Shown here: piece by piece, positions 15,798-23,185 of the stretch
How the letters are laid out: every line of letters starts with the position of its first letter
How positions within the stretch are numbered: position 1 is the stretch's first letter
DNA from: JADLCX01 sp964630785
Lineage (GTDB): Bacteria > Planctomycetota > Phycisphaerae > Phycisphaerales > UBA1924
DNA: 64,000 nt
NCBI GenBank assembly: GCA_964630785.1
Contig: CAZVZG010000005.1
Coordinates: 123,972-187,971, forward strand
Reading direction: 5' to 3'
Notes under the pieces: model-generated
Seen by the model: only the letters and a program-made list of their open reading frames with translations
Database searches by the model: none
What the model was told of the DNA's origin: nothing
Made by a program: the position numbers and the translations under genes

Positions 15798-16844
15798 ATG
15801 ATCGCCACCACCGACCCCACCACGACCCACCACGTCCCCGAGGGCACCCGCGAGACCACCTTCCGAGAGGCCCTGCGCGAGGCCATGAGCCAGGAGATGC
15901 GCAAGGACCCGCGGCTGTTCCTCCTGGGCGAGGAGGTTGCCCAATACAACGGAGCGTACAAAGTCAGCCAGGGGATGCTCGACGAGTTCGGCCCGCTGCG
16001 GATCATCGACGCGCCGATCAGCGAAAACGGCTTTTCGGGGCTGGCCGCGGGCGCGGCGATGTACGGCCTGCGCCCGATCATCGAGTTCATGAGCTGGTCG
16101 TTCAGCCTGGTCGCGGCCGACCAGATCCTCAACAACGTGCCCAAGATGCTGTACATGTGCGGCGGGCAGTGGGGTTGCCCGGTGGTCTTCCGCGGCAACA
16201 ACGGCGCGGGCGGTCAGCTCGGCAGCACGCACTCCTGGTGCGTCGAGGGGCTTTACAGCAACGTCCCCGGCGTGAAGATCGCCATCCCCAGTTGCGCGGC
16301 CGACGCCAAGGGCCTGCTCACCACCGCCATCAAGGATCCCGACCCGGTCTTCCACCTCGAGTCCGAGCGCATGCTCAGCGACAAGGCCGCCGTGCCCGAG
16401 GGCGACTACGAGATCCCCTTCGGCGTCGCCGCGCTGCGTCGCGGCAACTGGAGCGGCGAGCGCAACAGCGACTGCACGCTGGTGAGCTTCGGCCGGCCGG
16501 TGAACTTCTGCCTCGACGCGGCCGACGAGCTGGCCAAGGAGGACATCGTCTGCGACGTGCTGGACATGCGGACCATCCGGCCGCTGGATATCGGTTCGAT
16601 CGTCGAGAGCCTCAAGCGGACCAACCGCCTGGTCGTGATCGATCAGTGCTGGCCGTTTGCGAGCGTGGCCAGCGAGGTGATCGCGCAGGTGTGCGAGAAG
16701 GGCTTTGACTACCTCGACCACCAGCCGCTGCGGGTGAACACCGACGACGTGCCGACGCCCTACGCCAAGGGCCTGGAGGCGGAGTACCTGCCGCACAAGG
16801 GGAAGATCATGGCGGCCGTGCGCAAGACGCTGCGCACGGTGTGA
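15798..16844 (+). CDS. pdhB: Pyruvate dehydrogenase E1 component, beta subunit
   Basis: The 348-residue E1 beta subunit, which forms the ThDP site with E1 alpha. Typical segments are FREALREAMSQEMRKDPRLF, LLGEEVAQYNGAYKVSQGM, the E1beta PIAENGF-like motif PISENGFSGLAAGAAMYGLRP, the active-site region with FRGNNGAGGQLGSTHS, and a transketolase C-terminal domain (ADELAKEDIVCDVLDMRTIRP). It begins 34 bases after the orphan ORF and ends in GTGTGA, so its stop overlaps the start of the sulfotransferase. The first 20 residues are Thr-rich and probably not conserved. Confidence 0.94.
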   Translation: MIATTDPTTTHHVPEGTRETTFREALREAMSQEMRKDPRLFLLGEEVAQYNGAYKVSQGMLDEFGPLRIIDAPISENGFSGLAAGAAMYGLRPIIEFMSWSFSLVAADQILNNVPKMLYMCGGQWGCPVVFRGNNGAGGQLGSTHSWCVEGLYSNVPGVKIAIPSCAADAKGLLTTAIKDPDPVFHLESERMLSDKAAVPEGDYEIPFGVAALRRGNWSGERNSDCTLVSFGRPVNFCLDAADELAKEDIVCDVLDMRTIRPLDIGSIVESLKRTNRLVVIDQCWPFASVASEVIAQVCEKGFDYLDHQPLRVNTDDVPTPYAKGLEAEYLPHKGKIMAAVRKTLRTV

Positions 16845-17827
16845 GCCACAAGGCCACGGAGGCACCGACCTTGACGACGCTTTCGCCACGCCAGGCTCTT
16901 GAAAATCTCGGGCTTCCCAACTGTGTTTACCTCGCCTCGGCTGAGCACCGGCTGGTGTGCTGCGCGATCCCGAAGAACGGGTGCACGACCATCAAGAAAT
17001 GGTTCCTGTCGTTCGCCGATCCCGCCGGGCTTGCGGCGCCCGACGTGCATGACTACTGCGCGCCGCGCTGGGTGATCAGCCTGTGGGAAGGCCCGCCTCG
17101 CGATCGGGCGTTCGAGTCGTACTTTTGCTTCGCGTTCCTTCGCGACCCACTCAGCCGCGTCGCCTCGGCCTACATCGAGAAGTTCGTAGGCGGCCATCCG
17201 TACGGCTACTTCGAGCCGGCACGCGAGGTGCTGGAGGACATCGCCCGCATCAACGGTGTGGACGTCGTGATGGACCGGTCCGAATGGATCCCTTCGGGCG
17301 CGCCGACCATCGAGATCCCCGCCTCGGGCGCCGTTGACTACGGGCGTGGCGCGACGTTTCGCGAGTTCGCGAACTACCTTTGCGAGGCGCCCGACGAGCA
17401 CCTTGACGTACACTGGCGGCCGCAAAGCTCGCTCATCGCGGGCCGGCGGATGGACTTTCTCGGCCGGGTGCCCTCGCTCACGGATGCGCTCTCGGCGATC
17501 AGTGCGGCCCGCGGCTACCCGGTCCCGCCGCCGCCCGATTCGTTCCCCCGTGACCGGTCCGATGCCGGGTTCCTGGGAGACCTGACCAGCGCCGAACTCT
17601 ACCACCGCTTCATCTACTCCCGCGCGGCGCTGCCGCCCGCGGAAGTCCTGTTCGACGACGACATCCGCTCACGGCTGCGGGCCCGATACGCGGAAGACAT
17701 CAAACTCTTCGAGCAAGCCACGAACCGCCCGGCGTCGATCCCGCCGTTGGCCGCACCGGAGCCGTCGCTGAGCGTTACCATACCCTCACCCGGCGAGTGC
17801 GCGATGCTCGCGGAACCCAGGACCTGA
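16841..17827 (+). CDS. Carbohydrate-type sulfotransferase (HNK-1ST/chondroitin sulfotransferase-like)
   Basis: A 328-residue protein starting with GTG inside the pdhB stop codon. It carries the two PAPS-binding signatures of the family: the 5'-phosphosulfate loop CAIPKNGCTTIKKW (residues 41-54) and the 3'-phosphate motif FLRDPLSRVASAY (99-111). The order and spacing match PF03567-type (carbohydrate) sulfotransferases, which transfer sulfate from PAPS to glycan hydroxyls. No signal peptide or membrane anchor is seen, so it is probably cytoplasmic. Its stop lies two bases before the pdhC start. Thus it is embedded in a PDH operon with tight translational coupling, an unexpected place. The acceptor is unknown. 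Confidence 0.8.
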   Translation: MSHKATEAPTLTTLSPRQALENLGLPNCVYLASAEHRLVCCAIPKNGCTTIKKWFLSFADPAGLAAPDVHDYCAPRWVISLWEGPPRDRAFESYFCFAFLRDPLSRVASAYIEKFVGGHPYGYFEPAREVLEDIARINGVDVVMDRSEWIPSGAPTIEIPASGAVDYGRGATFREFANYLCEAPDEHLDVHWRPQSSLIAGRRMDFLGRVPSLTDALSAISAARGYPVPPPPDSFPRDRSDAGFLGDLTSAELYHRFIYSRAALPPAEVLFDDDIRSRLRARYAEDIKLFEQATNRPASIPPLAAPEPSLSVTIPSPGECAMLAEPRT

Positions 17828-17829
17828 AC

Positions 17830-19200
17830 ATGGCCATTGAAGTGAAGATGCCGCGACTCTCGGACACCATGGAGCAGGGCACGGTCGTGCGCTGGGCCGT
17901 CAAGCCGGGTCAGAAGGTCAAATCCGGCGACGTCATCGCCGACATCGAGACTGATAAGGCCACGATGGAGCTCCAGACGTTCGACGACGGCACCGTCGCG
18001 CAACTCGCGGTGGACGAGGGCGCCGCGGTCAAAGTCGGCACCATCATCATGCGTCTGGCCGAGTTGGGCGAGAACGTTGATGCGGTCGCGAGCGCCAAGC
18101 CGTCGGGTGCGTCCGCGGCGCCCGCAGCCAAATCGGCGGGCGGCGGGTCGACCACCATGACGGGCGCGACTACCACCGATGTCGGAGCGTCCGGATTGCA
18201 TCCCGCGGCCAACGGCCGCGCGCCGGATAACGGCGCGTCAGCAACGGGCGATCGCGTGTTCGCGTCGCCGCTGGCCCGCAAGCTCGCCGGTGAGGCTGGG
18301 CTGGACCTCGGCTCGGTCGAGGGCTCCGGCCCCTCGGGCCGCATCGTGCGCAAGGACGTCGAGGCCGCGATCGCGGGCGGCGGGGTTCAGACCAAGGCCG
18401 CGCCAGCAGGGCGAGCGGCGACGCCGGCGCCGCTTCCCCCGGCAGGCGCGACGCTGGCCTCGCGGACCATCGCCCTCTCGAACATGCGGGCCACGATCGC
18501 TCGCCGGCTGGTGCAGAGCAAGGCGGCGATCCCCCACTACCAGGTCACGGTGGCGGTGCGCATGGATGCGTTGCTGAGCCTGCGTCAGCAGCTCAACGAC
18601 CAACTCTCCGGTCAGGGTGTGAAGCTCAGCGTCAACGACTTCCTCGTGCGGGCGTGTGCGCTCGCCATGCACCAGCACCCCCACGTCAACAGCCGGTGGA
18701 ACGAAAGCGGGCCCAACGGCAACCCGTCCGTCGAACTCATCGGCGACGTCAACATCGGCGTCGCGATCGCACTGCCGCTCAACGACAAGGGCGAGGGCGG
18801 CGGGCTGGTGGTCGCGACACTGCGGAACGCCGATCGCGTCGGCCTGCGGCTGATCTCCGGCGAGACCCGGCGGCTGAGCGACAAGGCCCGCGGCAAAGGC
18901 CTCACCATCGAGGAGATGAGCGACGCGACCTTCACCATCTCCAACCTCGGCATGTTCGGCGTGGAGGAGTTCACCGCGATCATCAACCCGCCCAACGCGG
19001 CCATTCTTGCCGTCGGCGGCGCGATCGAACAGCCCGTGGTCGAAACCGACCCCCAGACCGGCGAGAAGCAGATCGCCATCGGCCACGTCATGCGGATGAC
19101 CATTTCGAGCGACCACCGGATCATCGACGGCGCGATGGCGGCTCAGTACCTGGCGACGGTGCGCGAGCTGCTGGAGAAGCCGGCGAGCCTGCTGGTGTGA
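17830..19200 (+). CDS. pdhC: Dihydrolipoamide acetyltransferase (PDH E2)
   Basis: The 456-residue E2 core enzyme moves the acetyl group from lipoamide to CoA. One lipoyl domain (1-80) carries the modified Lys43 in ETDKATM. An Ala/Gly/Thr-rich linker leads to a peripheral subunit-binding domain (about 139-180, ASPLARKLAGEAGLDL...GRIVRKDVEAAI), then the catalytic domain ending with the SSDHRIIDG motif, with catalytic His429 and Asp433. The start at 17830 gives the standard MAIEVKMPRLSDTM. The E3 subunit gene is not in the window. The operon ends here, facing the minus-strand DUF2726-like gene. Confidence 0.94.
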   Translation: MAIEVKMPRLSDTMEQGTVVRWAVKPGQKVKSGDVIADIETDKATMELQTFDDGTVAQLAVDEGAAVKVGTIIMRLAELGENVDAVASAKPSGASAAPAAKSAGGGSTTMTGATTTDVGASGLHPAANGRAPDNGASATGDRVFASPLARKLAGEAGLDLGSVEGSGPSGRIVRKDVEAAIAGGGVQTKAAPAGRAATPAPLPPAGATLASRTIALSNMRATIARRLVQSKAAIPHYQVTVAVRMDALLSLRQQLNDQLSGQGVKLSVNDFLVRACALAMHQHPHVNSRWNESGPNGNPSVELIGDVNIGVAIALPLNDKGEGGGLVVATLRNADRVGLRLISGETRRLSDKARGKGLTIEEMSDATFTISNLGMFGVEEFTAIINPPNAAILAVGGAIEQPVVETDPQTGEKQIAIGHVMRMTISSDHRIIDGAMAAQYLATVRELLEKPASLLV

Positions 19201-19261
19201 GGCGGGCATGGTCGAGCGGCCCCCATCAACAATCCTCACGGACCTGAGCAGGGCGGCTATC

Positions 19262-19280
19262 CATCGGCTGGAAGCCGATG
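19262..19280. repeat. Small perfect palindrome between convergent genes
   Basis: An 8-base-pair stem, CATCGGCT (19262-19269) and AGCCGATG (19273-19280), has a GGA loop. It sits in the 86-base gap between the ends of pdhC (+) and the DUF2726-like gene (-). It could terminate either strand, but neither side has a T-tract, so the role is uncertain. Confidence 0.45.
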
Positions 19281-19286
19281 CCACTG

Positions 19287-20210
19287 TTATTGCAGGGCCC
19301 AACCTTCCTCGCCGTCGAGTTTGAGGAGTGTGACGGCCGCGTCGGGGTCGGGGCGGCCGTGCGGGTCTTCCGTGACCATCATCAAGTCCTCGTCGTCGCG
19401 TGATTCCAGAATCGCCTGCTGCACGTAGGGCTCGATCATGGGCCAGTCCTCGGCGACCTTGCCGACGGCGTGGACGAGCGTCAGGCCCACGTGGCCGAGC
19501 ACCTCATCGATCATGCTGTCTTTGCCGCCGCCGAGCGTGAGCGCGGTCGCCGTGCCGTTGGACCCATCGGCACGCCGACTCGCACGGGTCGCGGGGTTGA
19601 GCATGATCGCCAGCACCGGCCGCCACGTGCGCCGGTCGCAAATGACCAGATCGACCGCCCGCAGGCGGACCCGCCTTCTCCACTGGCTCCAGTCCTCGGC
19701 GTCGCGCCCGTCTGGGGGTGTCGGCGTGACAAGGCTTTCCAGACGCAAGCGCGGGCACGCGATCATCCACGCGGGCAAACGCTTGTTCACGGCGTTGGTG
19801 TAGCGCCCCAGGCGGTTGGAGAGCATCTGCGACCGCAGCGCGAACGGCGGCGTGGTGATGACGGCCTCGCCGTCGAGCGTCTGCACGATGCGCCCGCCTA
19901 TCGCGGGCGGCTCCGGCCGCGGATCACGCTCCCCCTCCCCCCGCGCAAGGTCGCCCAGCCAGTTGGAGGTGACGGTGCGCGGCGTGGCCCGGTCGTCGTT
20001 GAGGAGCACCGCCTCCCCATCGTCGATGGGACCCGGGGAGGGAGGTGAAGGGGGTCGCTCCTCGGCCAGCGGGATGCGAACGCCATCCTCAGGGTCGATC
20101 GCGTACCGCTTCCGGACCTCGGTCGAACGCTTCTTTTCCGGACGCTGCGCGACGGCGTACGCAATCGTCGCGATGATCGCCAGGACCAGGATGCCCAGGA
20201 CCCACTCCAT
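19287..20210 (-). CDS. Membrane-anchored DUF2726-like (nuclease-fold) protein
   Basis: A 307-residue protein with one N-terminal transmembrane helix (about 3-21, MEWVLGILVLAIIATIAYAV), a Pro/Asp-rich linker, and a domain at about 120-290 resembling DUF2726. The pattern includes LSNRLGRYTNAVNKRLPAWMIACPRLRLESLV, followed by VDLVICDRRTWRPVLAIMLNP and a C-terminal LGHVGLTLVHAV. DUF2726 domains are related to very-short-patch/PD-(D/E)XK-like folds, where the strand pair 'hDFVLCD...ahEhD' carries acidic residues; here the second acidic position appears replaced by LNP, so nuclease activity is doubtful. Role unknown. Confidence 0.6.
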   Translation of the reverse strand: MEWVLGILVLAIIATIAYAVAQRPEKKRSTEVRKRYAIDPEDGVRIPLAEERPPSPPSPGPIDDGEAVLLNDDRATPRTVTSNWLGDLARGEGERDPRPEPPAIGGRIVQTLDGEAVITTPPFALRSQMLSNRLGRYTNAVNKRLPAWMIACPRLRLESLVTPTPPDGRDAEDWSQWRRRVRLRAVDLVICDRRTWRPVLAIMLNPATRASRRADGSNGTATALTLGGGKDSMIDEVLGHVGLTLVHAVGKVAEDWPMIEPYVQQAILESRDDEDLMMVTEDPHGRPDPDAAVTLLKLDGEEGWALQ

Positions 20211-20284
20211 ACAGACAACTGTACGACAGGATCGGGCCGGTCATGCCGGGAGGGGGAGGGACGGGCCCCGGATTCGGCCGCCAT

Positions 20285-21547
20285 TCAGCGGGTCCAGTCG
20301 ATCCGTCCGATCCGTTGGACGACTTCGCTCATGCGTTCCGCCTCGACGGTGAGGGCGACGCGGAACCAGTCGCGAGCACGCTCGGGGCTGAACCCCGACC
20401 CGGGCACCACCACCGTGTCGGCCTCTTCGAGCAGCCGGGCGGCGAACTTCATCGAGTCCACGTGCTCGCCTGTCCGCCCTGAAGGTCCCGCCGCTTTCGG
20501 CGTGCGGGCCCAGACGAAGAAGCCTGCGGGCGGCTCATCGACCTCGCAGCCGATCGCGCGCAGGCCCGGAACGATCACGTCCCGCCGCAGCTGGTACAGC
20601 CGCCTCATGCCCTCGATGGCCTCGTCGTTGTAGCGGTCGAGCGCAACCGCCCCCGCGGCCTGGATCGCGTTGAACGTGCCCGAATCGACATTGGCCTTGA
20701 TCGAGGCGAGGGCGGAGATGATGGACTCGTGGCCAACGGCAAAGCCGATTCGCCAGCCGGTCATGTTGAACGTCTTGGAGAGCGAGTGGAACTCGATCGC
20801 CATCGTCTGGTTGATGTCGGCGTTGCGGGCCTGCCAAAGACTGACCGGCTTGTTCGCTTCGCCGAAGAACAGCTCGGAATACGCCAGGTCGCTCGCCGCG
20901 ATGCACCCGCGGGCGCGCCCGCCGGCGCTGTTCCAGGTCGGCTGGGTCCATTCGAGCATGCGCTCGTAGAAGGCCACGTCGGCACCGGCCGCGGTTGGGT
21001 TGCTGGGGTAGTTGACCCAGCAGACCCGGGCCGCCTCCGCGACTCCGGCGGGAATGGAGTCGAACCGCGGCTTCCAGCCGGTCTCGCGGGAGACGGGCAT
21101 CTTGTGCGTGCGGCAAGAGGCGAGCACCGAACCCACCTCGTACACCGGGTACGCGGGGTCGGGGAAGCACACCAGGTCGCCCGGATTGGTAACAGCCCAG
21201 GGCAGATGGGCGATGCCATCCTTGCTGCCCAGGAGCGCGACCACGTGCTTCATGGGATCAACGGTCACGCCGAACCGGGCCTTCATGAATCGGGCCACGG
21301 CTTCGCGGAACACCCCGAGCCCGCCGCCGACAGCGGGGTATTGCTGGTTGACCAGCTCGCGCATGGCCCGGTCCATCGCCTCAACGATGAATCCGGGCGT
21401 CGGCTTGTCGGGGTCGCCGACGCCGAGGTTGATCACGTCGGCCCCGGCCGCGATCCGCTCCCGCTTCTTGCGGTCGATCTCGTCGAAGAGGAAGGGCGGC
21501 AGGGCGTTGAGACGGTCGGAACGGAGCTTGTTCGGTGGGATCGGCAT
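20285..21547 (-). CDS. Class I/II aminotransferase, LL-diaminopimelate aminotransferase-like
   Basis: A 420-residue PLP-dependent fold-type I aminotransferase. It contains LGVGDPDKPTP near the N terminus, the NYPSNPT substrate/PLP-binding segment (179-185), the Asp-x-Ala-Tyr pair SDLAYSE (219-225), and the Schiff-base lysine Lys258 in SLSKTFNMTGWRIGF. The overall sequence style (GDPDKPTP, YPSNPTAAGA, SKTFNMTGWR) is that of the DapL/AspC-like group used in lysine and peptidoglycan biosynthesis or amino-acid transamination. Substrate specificity cannot be fixed from sequence alone. The neighbouring genes do not indicate a pathway. Confidence 0.85.
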   Translation of the reverse strand: MPIPPNKLRSDRLNALPPFLFDEIDRKKRERIAAGADVINLGVGDPDKPTPGFIVEAMDRAMRELVNQQYPAVGGGLGVFREAVARFMKARFGVTVDPMKHVVALLGSKDGIAHLPWAVTNPGDLVCFPDPAYPVYEVGSVLASCRTHKMPVSRETGWKPRFDSIPAGVAEAARVCWVNYPSNPTAAGADVAFYERMLEWTQPTWNSAGGRARGCIAASDLAYSELFFGEANKPVSLWQARNADINQTMAIEFHSLSKTFNMTGWRIGFAVGHESIISALASIKANVDSGTFNAIQAAGAVALDRYNDEAIEGMRRLYQLRRDVIVPGLRAIGCEVDEPPAGFFVWARTPKAAGPSGRTGEHVDSMKFAARLLEEADTVVVPGSGFSPERARDWFRVALTVEAERMSEVVQRIGRIDWTR

Positions 21548-21627
21548 CGAGGCGGGATCGTAGTGGGCGCAGCCGAGTTGTCACGCCCTGGCGGCTCCTC
21601 CTGCTCCGCGGACAGGGCCGCGGCGGC

Positions 21628-21981
21628 TCAATCTCGGCGGAGCTTGTCCACGATGGTGAGCGCCCCGAGCACCGCGAGGACGCCGCCCAGGAGCGTCACC
21701 GTGTTCAAGATCACGCACTCGCGGATGCCGAGGGCGATCAAAGCCGCGCCGCCGACGATCCCCGTGAGGCGGTAGGGCAGGATAATGGCCCCCACGGCCA
21801 TCGCGCCGAAGCCGATCAGGCCTGCCCCCCGGTCAATGACTCGCCAGAGGCCGTACGCGAACACGATCAGTCCGATCACGATGAGCGCCCAGCCGGTTGG
21901 CGAGGTCGGAAGGATCGCCCGACTCCGGACAGGGCTCGGAACCGCGGCTGGTTCGGAAGGGCCGGGGGCGTCGGTGCTCAT
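21628..21981 (-). CDS. Small three- to four-helix membrane protein
   Basis: A 117-residue hypothetical protein with a polar Pro/Ser-rich N terminus (MSTDAPGPSEPAAVPSP) and closely spaced hydrophobic helices at roughly 29-48, 52-68, 70-85 and 92-110. No motif is recognised. It lies 80 bases upstream of the aminotransferase in the same direction and could be transcribed with it. Confidence 0.55.
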   Translation of the reverse strand: MSTDAPGPSEPAAVPSPVRSRAILPTSPTGWALIVIGLIVFAYGLWRVIDRGAGLIGFGAMAVGAIILPYRLTGIVGGAALIALGIRECVILNTVTLLGGVLAVLGALTIVDKLRRD

Positions 21982-22049
21982 GGGCGACGATGGTAACGAA
22001 AGCCATCGTGGGCAGTTTCAAGACTGGGGCCCGTCTCTCGCATAGACAG

Positions 22050-22080
22050 AAAAAAGGCCCCGGAGACGGACTCCGGGGCC
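22050..22080 (-). terminator. Strong intrinsic terminator after the PEP-CTERM-like gene
   Basis: A perfect 10-base-pair stem, GGCCCCGGAG (22056-22065) and CTCCGGGGCC (22071-22080), has an ACGGA loop. On the minus strand it runs into six Ts (22055-22050). It lies 50 bases past the stop of the gene at 22131. Confidence 0.93.
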
Positions 22081-22130
22081 TCGGCAGGATGGCCTGCTGT
22101 GAAAACTGGCAAGAGATTCGATGCGGACGA

Positions 22131-22946
22131 TCAGCGGCGGCGGCGGCCGGCGACCAGACCACCCAAGCCGAGGAGGGCGAGGGTACCCGGAGCCGGGATG
22201 TTGAACGGCAGGTTCGCCGTGGCGCCCTGAGCGTTCTGGCTGGTGACGGGGACCGGGTCGCCGTCGTTGAAGAAGCCGAAGCGGTTGCCGGTGCCGGCGT
22301 CGGCGTCGAAGCCGGCCGTGATCGTGATGGCCCCGCTGCCCAGGCCCGAGCCCGCGGTGATGTCGAACGAGTACAGGCCGTACCACGCGTCCGCAACGTT
22401 CTGGTCGCTCTGGCTCAAAGCCAGCGGGGTGATGCCGCTGATCTCGCTGTTGCTGGCGTTGAAGATACCGTTGGCCGGGTTGTCATTGTTGGGCGCCGGG
22501 GAAGGAATGCCGCCGCGGTAGGGCTTGTGCATGCCCGTCGCACCGGCGAACGCGCCGGTCGGGGGACCGGAGAGGTCGGGGCTGCTGGGGGGCGTGCTGG
22601 CGGCCTGCTGGGCCTCGAAGCGGCTGAGCAGGGCGCGGCTCAGGGTGCTGTTGGCGCCACCCGTGATCGTGATGCGGAGGTTGCCGGAGGTGAGGCCGGC
22701 GGGGAAGAACGCGTCGCCGGTGTTCAGATCGACGAGGCGGAACTGCACCTCGTAACGCTGGACCTGACCCGCGGCCGTGAACGCCGTGGGGGCGGCGTCG
22801 TCGATAATGCCCGTGGTGGTGTCGAGGACGCCGTGCTGAGGCACGAGGCGCAGCTGGAGCTGCACGTCATTGGTGGCCCCACCCTGAGCCATGGCCGAAC
22901 CAGCCAGCGCGGCAACAGCAAGCGCAGAAACAGCAAACTTCTTCAC
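22131..22946 (-). CDS. PEP-CTERM-like exported protein
   Basis: A 271-residue exported protein. The GTG start at 22946 is preceded by a strong Shine-Dalgarno (GGAAGGAG at 22961-22954, seven bases away) and yields a signal peptide VKKFAVSALAVAALAGSAMAQ. The mature part is beta-rich with Gly/Asn/Thr, resembling a single extracellular domain. The C terminus is IPAPGTLALLGLGGLVAGRRRR: a short PAPG motif, a hydrophobic helix and an Arg cluster, the tripartite PEP-CTERM sorting signal (a PAP variant) recognised by exosortases. No exosortase gene is in the window. A dedicated terminator follows, and the strong ribosome-binding site suggests high expression. Confidence 0.82.
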   Translation of the reverse strand: MKKFAVSALAVAALAGSAMAQGGATNDVQLQLRLVPQHGVLDTTTGIIDDAAPTAFTAAGQVQRYEVQFRLVDLNTGDAFFPAGLTSGNLRITITGGANSTLSRALLSRFEAQQAASTPPSSPDLSGPPTGAFAGATGMHKPYRGGIPSPAPNNDNPANGIFNASNSEISGITPLALSQSDQNVADAWYGLYSFDITAGSGLGSGAITITAGFDADAGTGNRFGFFNDGDPVPVTSQNAQGATANLPFNIPAPGTLALLGLGGLVAGRRRR

Positions 22947-22953
22947 AGCGAGA

Positions 22954-22961
22954 CTCCTTCC
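22954..22961 (-). promoter_or_regulatory. Strong Shine-Dalgarno fixing the PEP-CTERM-like gene start
   Basis: GGAAGGAG on the minus strand lies seven bases before the GTG at 22946. It selects this start over in-frame codons further upstream that would place extra polar residues before the signal peptide. Confidence 0.8.
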
Positions 22962-23185
22962 GGTTTTCGAGGTCTGAGAGAGTGAGAGAACAACGACGGA
23001 GAGAACATACATCAACCCGGAACAGGTGTCAACCTTTTTTCCTCGAAAAAGCGGCGGAGTTTGCGCGTGGCGGACCCCGGCGGGCCCTCACTCGGCGTAT
23101 GCCAATAATCGCCTGTATCACAGGGACTTACGGCCACATCCGCCAGAGCACGGCCCGGCCGCTGTTCCGACTGTGCGGGCGCCCG

